Shown one piece after another: positions 1 through 4,935 of a DNA stretch of 11,108 bases; within the stretch, counting starts at the first letter, position 1, and every line of letters starts with the position of its first letter. The notes beneath the pieces were generated by a model, which was not told the DNA's origin, made no database searches, and worked only from the letters and a program-made list of their open reading frames with translations. Source of the DNA: Chloroflexota bacterium (GTDB taxonomy: Bacteria; Chloroflexota; Dormibacteria; Aeolococcales; Aeolococcaceae); contig VBHE01000020.1 of the NCBI GenBank assembly GCA_005889515.1, forward strand, positions 1 through 11,108. Direction: 5' to 3'. The translations under genes and the position numbers were made by a program.

Positions 1-340
1 TGACCCACGTCCCCTCATCCGCGACCGCGACCGTGGGAGCGAGCAGCTTCATCTTGTCGACGGAGAGCTCGCCGGCGGCGAAGGCCTCTCCGAGCTCGGG
101 GAGCTCGCGCGCGGCCTGCCCGGCCGCCAGCAGCGCCCTCGCGTTGTGGGGGCTGCAGCCGAGGGTGCAGCTCACCCAGTCCACGCAGTCGCGCCGCCCG
201 TCGCCCCGCCAGCCGTCGAGCTCGTCGAGGAGCGCCAGGTCGCGCGCCTGCTCGGCGGTCAACGCCTGGATGAGCACATTCCGCTCATGGATGCGCTCCT
301 TGAGCGCATCCACATCGATGTCGGGTTGGCGGGCTATCAC
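1..340 (-). CDS. DUF222/13E12-type HNH endonuclease family protein, N-terminal part
   Basis: Partial gene that enters from the left edge; 113 codons are visible with no stop. The translation has a charged helical start (about residues 10-45), then a segment around WVSCTLGCSPHNARALL, AARELPELGEAFAAGELS and DKMKLL. This is the pattern of the N-terminal DUF222 domain of the actinobacterial 13E12/HNH endonuclease family: a W-x-x-x-x-LG-x-S-x-x-x-A helix followed by LPxLxxAFxxGxLSxxK. In that family the catalytic HNH domain lies at the C-terminus, here outside the window. GTG at 340 is the first possible start after an in-frame TGA. It lies 7 bases after a near-consensus -10 box, so the transcript is probably leaderless. 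An alternative GTG at 313 has no Shine-Dalgarno sequence. Proteins of this family are often multi-copy and their cellular role is poorly known. The family call is by motif recall only. Confidence 0.72.
   Translation of the reverse strand, partial: MIARQPDIDVDALKERIHERNVLIQALTAEQARDLALLDELDGWRGDGRRDCVDWVSCTLGCSPHNARALLAAGQAARELPELGEAFAAGELSVDKMKLLAPTVAVADEGTWV
288..312 (-). repeat. Perfect 11-bp inverted repeat with 3-base loop inside the DUF222 gene start
   Basis: TGGATGCGCTC (288-298) and GAGCGCATCCA (302-312) are exact reverse complements separated by CTT. In the - strand mRNA this gives a stable hairpin about 28-52 bases from the 5' end. It covers part of the alternative GTG at 313-311. 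It lies in coding sequence and may be chance, or it may affect translation of the leaderless message. Confidence 0.55.
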
Positions 341-347
341 ACACGGA

Positions 348-377
348 AGTATAAGCGAACATCTGTGCGTATGTCAA
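348..377 (-). promoter_or_regulatory. Sigma70-type promoter of the DUF222 gene
   Basis: On the - strand there is a perfect -35 hexamer TTGACA (377-372), an 18-base spacer and a -10 hexamer TATACT (353-348). Seven bases separate the -10 box from the GTG at 340, which puts the expected transcription start at 341 or 340. That leaves no room for a leader or ribosome binding site. The stretch upstream (about 378-430) is clearly richer in A/T than the rest of the window. Confidence 0.7.
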
Positions 378-545
378 CGCCAAAATCCCAATCCCCACAA
401 GGGAAATGAGCCAAAAACCACCATGCGCCGCGCCCCGCCCCACAGCGCAAACGCAAACACCACGTCCCCTCGTCGAACAAGGCCACGCAGCAACCGCGGC
501 GCACCGCCCGCCCGTGCTATGCCGCGCTGAGCGTGCTGGAAGGAG

Positions 546-2069
546 TCAGCTCGCCGTCGCGCTCGCCGACGTCTCCCGGATGACCGTCACCTTGATCATC
601 CCCGGGTACGTCATCTCCGCCTCGATCTCCCGCGCGATCTCCGCGCAGAGGCCCGGCACCTGATCGTCGGGCACCGCGTCCGGACGCACCGCCACCCGCA
701 CCTCGCGCCCCGCCTGCATCGGGAAGGCGCGCTCCACACCGCTGTGCCGCGTCGCGATCGACTGGAGCTGCTCCAGCCGCTGCAGGTACGTGGTCAACGT
801 GTCCCGCCTCGCCCCCGGGCGCGACGCCGAGATCGCATCGGCGCAGATGGTGAGCATCGCCAGGTCGGTCGCCGGCTCCTCGTCGAAGTGGTGCGCCTTG
901 ACCGCGTGGACGATCCCGGCGTCGACCCCGAGGAGGGCCAGGAGCTCGCCACCGATGATCGCGTGCGAGCCCTCGACGTCGTGGTCGACCGCCTTGCCGA
1001 TGTCGTGGAGCAGCCCGGCGGATCGCGCCTCGGCGGCGTCGAGCCGCAGCTCGGAGGCGAGCATGGCGCACAGGTATCCGGTCTCCTGGCAGTGGAGCAG
1101 GGCGTTCTGCCCGTAGGAGAAGCGGTAATGGAGGGTCCCGAGCAGCTCGGCGAGCTCGGGGCGGCCGTCCATCCGCATCTCCCAGAGCGCCCGCTCGCCG
1201 AGAACGGTGATCTCCCGATGGAGGTCGCGCCGGGTGCGCAGCAGGATCGGCGCCACGTCCTCGGCGCGCAGCTGGCGGTCGAGCGCCTCGATCGAGGCCT
1301 GGCGTGCGACCTCGCGGCCGATCGGGTCGAGCCCGCGCAGGGTGGCCTGGTTGCGCTCGGGGTCGACGCCGAGGTCGGTGGCGGTCGCCTCGGCGACCGC
1401 GGAGAGAGCGTCCAGCAGGCGCTCACGCGAGACGTCGTCGAGACCCTCGAGCGCGAGCGGCGTCGCCCGGGGGGCGCCGTCGGCGTGGGAGACGTCCATC
1501 CGCTGGATCGCGTCGGCGAGGTGCATGCGCGCGGTGGGGACGAGGTCGCCGACCTCTCCGGCGACGGCGCGGGTCACCCGGCCGGCGTGGTCGGCGCCGA
1601 GCTCGCCCTCGAGGGCGGCGAGCACCGTGGCCACCGCCCGGGGGCGGTCGAGGGAGGCGACCTCCTCGAGGCGCCGGACGATGGCGCCGCGCGACTCCGC
1701 CACCTCCGCCTGCGAGGCCTCGAGCTCGCTCCGGGCCTCCTCGAGCGCCTCGCGCCGCTCCTCGGCGATGCGGCGGCGCTCCTGCAGGGCGCGGCTGCGC
1801 TCCTCGAGCGAGCTCTCGCGCGCCTCGAGCTCCGCCTCGCGCTCGGCGAGCTCGTCCATCGCCGCACTCCGCGTGGCGATCGCCTCGGTGCGGGCGTGGG
1901 CGACCACCGCGGCAGCCTCGCCACGGGCCTCGACGAGTCCCGTCCGCGCAACCGCCGCCGGGGCGGCACCGCGATCCGCGGGCCGGCCGGCGCGCACCCC
2001 CCGGACGGCGACCGCCGCCGCGACGACGAGCAGGACGGCGGCGACGGCGCCGAGCACGATCGTGTCCAT
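546..2069 (-). CDS. RNase Y-like HD-domain protein with degenerate KH domain
   Basis: 507 residues, close to the usual RNase Y length. Layout: one N-terminal membrane segment (residues 4-24), a long Glu/Arg/Ala coiled coil (about 65-140), a KH-like region (about 203-275) and an HD domain (about 315-430), then the RNase Y C-terminal module ending in YPGMIKVTVIRET. The HD metal ligands are all present: H326, H355-D356 in LLHDIGKA, H369, H393/H394 and D411. SYGQN, EGSH, RPGARR and QAGREVR also match RNase Y. In that family the enzyme is a membrane-anchored endoribonuclease that starts mRNA decay. The KH GXXG loop (normally around GREGRN) is replaced by LLDALSAV, so RNA binding through KH is doubtful; the GLDPIGREVAR element after it is kept. 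The start ATG follows the LysR-type gene by 27 bases on the same strand and has no Shine-Dalgarno. It may be a paralogue of a canonical rny elsewhere, so no symbol is given. Confidence 0.85.
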   Translation of the reverse strand: MDTIVLGAVAAVLLVVAAAVAVRGVRAGRPADRGAAPAAVARTGLVEARGEAAAVVAHARTEAIATRSAAMDELAEREAELEARESSLEERSRALQERRRIAEERREALEEARSELEASQAEVAESRGAIVRRLEEVASLDRPRAVATVLAALEGELGADHAGRVTRAVAGEVGDLVPTARMHLADAIQRMDVSHADGAPRATPLALEGLDDVSRERLLDALSAVAEATATDLGVDPERNQATLRGLDPIGREVARQASIEALDRQLRAEDVAPILLRTRRDLHREITVLGERALWEMRMDGRPELAELLGTLHYRFSYGQNALLHCQETGYLCAMLASELRLDAAEARSAGLLHDIGKAVDHDVEGSHAIIGGELLALLGVDAGIVHAVKAHHFDEEPATDLAMLTICADAISASRPGARRDTLTTYLQRLEQLQSIATRHSGVERAFPMQAGREVRVAVRPDAVPDDQVPGLCAEIAREIEAEMTYPGMIKVTVIRETSASATAS

Positions 2070-2077
2070 CGCGCGCG

Positions 2078-2083
2078 AGTCTA
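2078..2083 (-). promoter_or_regulatory. Possible -10 box before the RNase Y-like gene
   Basis: TAGACT on the - strand (2083-2078) lies 8 bases before the ATG at 2069, the spacing expected for a leaderless start. No good -35 hexamer is seen 17-19 bases further upstream, which is inside the end of the LysR-type gene. The same hexamer stands before the last gene of the window. Confidence 0.3.
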
Positions 2084-2096
2084 CGTCCGGAGCCGC

Positions 2097-3011
2097 TCAG
2101 GCGCTCAGCGGCGGGTCGAAGGGCTCGACCGCCGACGGGGTGAGGTGCTCGGCGAAGAGCGCGGCCGGCGGGGGGAGCACCCGGCGGCGATCCCAGCAGA
2201 GCGCCATCGTGCGCGCGATCGGGGGCTGGCGCAGCGGGATGACCGCCACCCGGGTCGAGGGCACCGGCAGCGGCATCGGCAGCAGGGTGGTGCCCAGCCC
2301 CGCCTCGACCAGGCCCTGGACGATGGTGAAGTCGTCCCCCTCGTAGGCGACGGTCTCGGTCAGGCCCTCGCGGAGGAAGGCCTCGTCGACGACCTTGCGC
2401 AGGCCGCTCCGGGAGCGGGGGAGGATGAGGGCCTCGCCGGCGAGGTCGCGCAGGGTGCAGGAGCTCCGCCCCACCAGGTGGTGGCCGGCGGGGACCACCA
2501 CCGCCACCCGCTCGCGGAAGAGGGCGACGATCTCGAGGTCGCGCTGCCCCACCGGCGGCGGTCCGAGGATGCCGAGATCGAAGTCGCCGTTGAGGACGCC
2601 GCTCACCACCTCGGCGGAGGTGCCCTCGCGGAGGGTGAAGCGGACCGCGGGATGGCGGTCGAGGAAGCGGGCCAGCCGCTCCGGGAGCCACCGCGCTCCC
2701 ACGGTGTGGAGGAAGCCAAGCCGGACCTCGCCGCTCTCCGCCGAGACCGCCCCCTCGGCGTCCGCGATCGCCTCGCGGAGGTCGTGGAGCAGGCGCTCGG
2801 CGCGGGGGACGAAGCGGTTGCCGGCGGGGGTGAGGCGGATGCTCCGCCGTACCCGCTCGAAGAGGGCCACCCCCACCTCCTCCTCGAGCCGTGCGATCTT
2901 CCGGGAGACGGTCGACTGCTCGGCTCCGAGGGCCTCGGCGGCGTGGCCGAGATGGCCATGGTGGGCAACCGCCAGAAAAGTCCTCAGTCCGTCGACATTG
3001 ATGCGATCCAT
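2097..3011 (-). CDS. LysR-type transcriptional regulator
   Basis: 304 residues, the normal LysR length. The N-terminal winged helix-turn-helix is clear: LRTFLAVAHHGHLGHAAEAL, then AEQSTVSRKIARLEEEVG and ALFERVRRSIRLTPAG (about residues 9-66), followed by a helical linker. The rest (about 92-295) fits the two-lobed LysR effector-binding fold, with GEVRLGF starting lobe I, DFDLGILG, and GLVEAGLGTTLLP near the hinge. Such proteins bind DNA as tetramers and respond to a small ligand, here unknown. The start ATG sits at +1 of a promoter whose -10 box overlaps a dyad, which suggests autoregulation. It is divergent from the 137-residue gene at 3130, its most likely target by LysR convention. It is followed by the RNase Y-like gene after 27 bases. 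Confidence 0.92.
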   Translation of the reverse strand: MDRINVDGLRTFLAVAHHGHLGHAAEALGAEQSTVSRKIARLEEEVGVALFERVRRSIRLTPAGNRFVPRAERLLHDLREAIADAEGAVSAESGEVRLGFLHTVGARWLPERLARFLDRHPAVRFTLREGTSAEVVSGVLNGDFDLGILGPPPVGQRDLEIVALFRERVAVVVPAGHHLVGRSSCTLRDLAGEALILPRSRSGLRKVVDEAFLREGLTETVAYEGDDFTIVQGLVEAGLGTTLLPMPLPVPSTRVAVIPLRQPPIARTMALCWDRRRVLPPPAALFAEHLTPSAVEPFDPPLSA

Positions 3012-3013
3012 GC

Positions 3014-3036
3014 ATCAATTCGAACCGAATTGTGAT
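3014..3036. promoter_or_regulatory. Dyad overlapping the LysR-gene -10 box, candidate operator
   Basis: AATTCG (3017-3022) and CGAATT (3026-3031) are exact inverted copies around AAC. The arms extend imperfectly to ATC at 3014 and GAT at 3034. The dyad covers the -10 box of the regulator gene and lies just upstream of the + strand promoter candidate. This is where a LysR protein would be expected to bind, but the spacing is not the textbook T-N11-A, so the assignment is inference. Confidence 0.45.
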
Positions 3037-3047
3037 GTTGATGTCAA
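3018..3047 (-). promoter_or_regulatory. Promoter of the LysR-type gene, probably leaderless
   Basis: On the - strand: TTGACA (3047-3042), an 18-base spacer, and TCGAAT (3023-3018, 4 of 6 consensus bases). Six bases follow before the ATG at 3011, so transcription is expected to start at the A of the start codon. The architecture matches that of the DUF222 promoter at 348-377. Confidence 0.6.
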
Positions 3048-3066
3048 CTGTTCAGGTGGGTACTCT
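3038..3066 (+). promoter_or_regulatory. Candidate promoter for the 137-residue gene
   Basis: TTGATG (3038-3043), a 17-base spacer and TACTCT (3061-3066) form a moderate + strand promoter. Its -35 box overlaps that of the divergent LysR-type gene by two bases, so the two promoters share one face of DNA. The expected leader is about 55 bases. Confidence 0.35.
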
Positions 3067-3077
3067 CTGTCGAGGCC

Positions 3078-3125
3078 TCTCGCGGAGATCAACCGGTGGC
3101 TTCGACGTGGAGGTCTCGCGGAGAT
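3078..3125 (+). repeat. 12-bp direct repeat in the leader of the 137-residue gene
   Basis: TCTCGCGGAGAT occurs at 3078-3089 and again at 3114-3125, with starts 36 bases apart. The second copy contains the GGAG ribosome binding site of the downstream gene. It may be a small duplication or a regulatory repeat. Confidence 0.45.
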
Positions 3126-3129
3126 TCAG

Positions 3130-3543
3130 ATGCTCATTGAGAACGCAACCGCAGAGCTGCACCAGGCGCGGCTCCGTCACCAGCGCGAGCTGGCCGAGCG
3201 GACCAGGTTCCGCCGGCTGGTCGAGCAGGTCGACGAGGTCATCGAACTGTGCGAGGAGACCCACCTGCAGGGCATCAAGGAGGCCCCCCGGGACCTCGCC
3301 CGGCAGTCCGGCCAGCTCCTCCAGGTCGCCGTCGGGGTGGTCAAGGGCGCGGATGACGAGGTCGCGCTGCGCACCGTCACCGACGCCCTGGCGCGGCGCC
3401 AGGTCAAGGTCACCGAGATCATGGACATCCTCTGGACCGTCCAGGAGGTGGTCTTCGACCTCATGCTCCCCTGGCGCACCGACCTCCCCGAGGACGTCGA
3501 CGTGACCCCCGGAGCCGGGATCTGGCGGTACAACGCCGCCTGA
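3130..3543 (+). CDS. Hypothetical helical protein, 137 residues, divergent from the LysR gene
   Basis: I do not recognise the family. The protein reads as mostly alpha-helical: a charged amphipathic N-terminus (residues 1-45, rich in Glu, Arg and Gln), a middle region with GQLLQVAVGVVKG, a second charged helix, then a hydrophobic stretch around ILWTVQEVVFDLMLPW and a short polar tail ending in GIWRYNAA. No signal peptide, no convincing membrane span and no metal-binding motif are seen. The start at 3130 is chosen because GGAG lies 6 bases upstream; an in-frame ATG at 3010 would add 40 residues but overlaps the start codon of the divergent LysR-type gene and has no ribosome binding site. Third-position GC bias is strong from 3130 on, which supports a real gene. 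Divergence from a LysR-type gene suggests, but does not prove, control by it. Confidence 0.75.
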   Translation: MLIENATAELHQARLRHQRELAERTRFRRLVEQVDEVIELCEETHLQGIKEAPRDLARQSGQLLQVAVGVVKGADDEVALRTVTDALARRQVKVTEIMDILWTVQEVVFDLMLPWRTDLPEDVDVTPGAGIWRYNAA

Positions 3544-3558
3544 TCTCGCGGTGAGGCG

Positions 3559-3575
3559 GGCGGGCCATGCCCGCC
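3559..3575 (+). terminator. GC hairpin after the 137-residue gene
   Basis: GGCGGGC (3559-3565) and GCCCGCC (3569-3575) form a 7-bp stem with a 3-base loop, 15 bases after the stop codon. No T-tract follows, so it is at best a non-canonical terminator. Confidence 0.35.
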
Positions 3576-3588
3576 GCCGCAAACCGGG

Positions 3589-3594
3589 TACACT
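3589..3594 (+). promoter_or_regulatory. Possible -10 box before rpsU
   Basis: TACACT lies in the short intergenic gap upstream of rpsU and would give a leader of about 60 bases. No recognisable -35 hexamer lies 17-18 bases upstream, where the GC hairpin is. Confidence 0.3.
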
Positions 3595-3640
3595 CGCGAC
3601 GCCTGCGTGGGATTCATCTTCGTTCGTCCCCAGCCGGCGA

Positions 3641-3650
3641 AAGGAGGTGA
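3641..3650 (+). promoter_or_regulatory. Strong ribosome binding site of rpsU
   Basis: AAGGAGGTGA is a full-length match to the anti-Shine-Dalgarno complement and ends 10 bases before the GTG at 3661. It decides the start in favour of 3661 over the upstream in-frame GTG at 3607. It also shows that this organism uses classical leadered initiation beside the apparently leaderless genes. Confidence 0.8.
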
Positions 3651-3660
3651 GTACTCAAAC

Positions 3661-3843
3661 GTGTCGGAGGTCAAGGTCCGCGAGGGCGAGACCTTCGAGA
3701 GCGCGCTGCGACGCTTCAACAAGAAGATCAAGCAGAACGGCATTCTCTCGGAGGTGCGCCGTCGCGAGCACTACGAGAAGCCGTCGGTGCGGCGGAAGCG
3801 CAAGCTGGTCGCCGCCAAGAAGCGTCGTCTCAAGGCCGGGTGA
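3661..3843 (+). CDS. rpsU: 30S ribosomal protein bS21
   Basis: 60 residues starting SEVKVREGETFESALRRFNK, continuing through IKQNGILSEVRRREHYEKPS and ending in a very basic RRKRKLVAAKKRRLKAG tail. This is the typical bS21 pattern and length (57-70 residues). bS21 binds the 30S platform near the anti-Shine-Dalgarno end of 16S rRNA and helps initiation. The GTG start follows a perfect ribosome binding site. It heads the + strand housekeeping run. In many bacteria rpsU lies next to translation or replication genes; here ybeY follows after about 73 bases. The stop codon falls in the loop of a GC hairpin (3834-3851). Confidence 0.97.
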   Translation: MSEVKVREGETFESALRRFNKKIKQNGILSEVRRREHYEKPSVRRKRKLVAAKKRRLKAG

Positions 3844-3851
3844 GCCCGGCC
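3834..3851 (+). terminator. Hairpin spanning the rpsU stop codon
   Basis: GGCCGGG (3834-3840) and CCCGGCC (3845-3851) pair perfectly around the loop TGAG, whose first three bases are the rpsU stop codon. No T-tract follows. It could weaken read-through into ybeY or protect the rpsU 3' end. A hairpin with the same TGAG loop lies at 9892-9909. Confidence 0.4.
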
Positions 3852-3916
3852 CCGGCGCGCAGCGCCCGGCGGCACGGGGGCGCGGTCGCCACGTGCCCCG
3901 GCGCGGGCCCGGTTCG

Positions 3917-4360
3917 GTGCGGGTGACCGTGGTCACCGCGGACGGTCTCGGCGCACATGGCAGGTCCGCGGCGCGGGCCGCCGCTCTCGCCCCCCTGCTC
4001 CGCCGCTGCGGGGAGAGCCTGGAGGTGCCGGCGCGCGCCTCGCTCGGCGTCCGGCTCACCGACGACGCCGAGCTGGCCGAGCTCAACGCCCGCTTCCGCG
4101 GCGTCGAGGGCGCGACCGACGTGCTCGCCTTCCCCGCGGACGAGCCGGGACACGTCGGCGACGTCGCCATCTCCGTCGACCGAGCTCTCGGCCAGGCGGA
4201 GGACGGGGTGGCCGAGCTCCGCCTGCTCGCCGTCCACGGGCTGCTCCACTGCCTCGGCCACGACCACTCCGACGCCGCCGGGGCGGCGGCGATGACGGCG
4301 GAGACCCGCCGGCTCCTCCCCGGCCAGCAGATCCCCGAGCTCGACCCCGGAACGGAGTAG
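3917..4360 (+). CDS. ybeY: Endoribonuclease YbeY, rRNA maturation factor
   Basis: 147 residues from the GTG at 3917. The zinc motif HGLLHCLGHDH gives H107, H111 and H117, the three ligands of the UPF0054/YbeY family. Just upstream, LNARFRGVEGATDVLAFP and GDVAIS match the conserved substrate-groove segments. YbeY is a single-strand metallo-endoribonuclease that works in 16S rRNA 3' end maturation and ribosome quality control. The start is uncertain: GTG codons at 3893, 3917 and 3923 are all in frame and none has a good ribosome binding site; 3917 gives the usual N-terminus (V-R-V-T-V-V). Its stop shares one base with the pth start, so the two are translationally coupled. phoH, its frequent upstream partner in other bacteria, is not here. 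Confidence 0.93.
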   Translation: MRVTVVTADGLGAHGRSAARAAALAPLLRRCGESLEVPARASLGVRLTDDAELAELNARFRGVEGATDVLAFPADEPGHVGDVAISVDRALGQAEDGVAELRLLAVHGLLHCLGHDHSDAAGAAAMTAETRRLLPGQQIPELDPGTE

Positions 4361-4935
4361 TGGCGACGCTGGTGATCGGGCTCGGCAACCCCGGCGGCGA
4401 GTACGCGAGCACCCGGCACAACGTCGGCTGGCGGACCGTCGCCGAGCTCGAGCGGCGCGGCCGCTTCGGGAGGGAGCGCCGCGAGGGCCCGTCGAAGGTC
4501 CGCGAGGGCTCGGTCGACGGCCTCGACGTGGTGCTCGCCCGGCCGACGACCTACATGAACCTCAGTGGCCGCGCCGGACGCCACCTCACCGCGAAGCTCG
4601 GGGTCCCGCCGGAGGACGTCATCGTCGTCCACGACGACCTCGACCTCCCCCTCGGCCGGCTGCGCCTGCGCCGCGGCGGCAGCGCCGGCGGCCAGCGGGG
4701 GGTGCGGCACCTCATCGACTCCTGGCAGACCGACGGCTTCATCCGAGTGCGGATCGGGATCGGCCGCCCACCCCAGGGGATGGACGCCGCCGACTACGTC
4801 CTCGAGCCCTTCGACGGCGACGAGCGGGAGCGCGTCCCCGGGGTGATCTCCCGGGCGGCCGACGCCGTCGTCGCCATCGTCCGGGAGGGCCTGGAGCCCG
4901 CCATGAACGTCTTCAACCGTGCCCCCGACGACTGA
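4360..4935 (+). CDS. pth: Peptidyl-tRNA hydrolase
   Basis: 191 residues, normal for bacterial Pth. It cleaves the ester bond of peptidyl-tRNAs that fall off the ribosome, recycling tRNA. GLGNPGGEYASTRHNVGW gives N10 and catalytic H20; TYMNLSG gives N67; VHDDLDLPLG gives D93, which supports the catalytic histidine. The fourth signature, usually GGHNGL, reads GGQRGV here, so the family's Asn (N114 in E. coli) is Arg113. Other Pth lineages also vary here, so activity is still likely. The C-terminus has the usual YVLEPFDGDER lid. GTG start at 4360 overlaps the ybeY stop by one base. Its last bases overlap the first mfd start candidate. In B. subtilis this gene is spoVC, also directly upstream of the mfd region. 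Confidence 0.96.
   Translation: MATLVIGLGNPGGEYASTRHNVGWRTVAELERRGRFGRERREGPSKVREGSVDGLDVVLARPTTYMNLSGRAGRHLTAKLGVPPEDVIVVHDDLDLPLGRLRLRRGGSAGGQRGVRHLIDSWQTDGFIRVRIGIGRPPQGMDAADYVLEPFDGDERERVPGVISRAADAVVAIVREGLEPAMNVFNRAPDD

Noticed and set aside
33..530. + strand open frames at the left edge
   Set aside because: Ser/Arg/Pro-rich shadow of the DUF222-type gene on the - strand, which has family-like motifs and a good promoter.
341..545. Possible small gene or RNA between the DUF222 gene and the RNase Y-like gene
   Set aside because: Apart from the DUF222 promoter and an A/T-richer stretch, no frame has a ribosome binding site with coding-like codon use, and no RNA fold was recognised.
744..3035. 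763-codon + strand open frame opposite the RNase Y-like and LysR genes
   Set aside because: It is the antisense shadow of two clear genes. The composition (Arg, Gly, Glu, Asp and Val from complementary codons) and lack of any domain are typical of GC-rich shadow frames.
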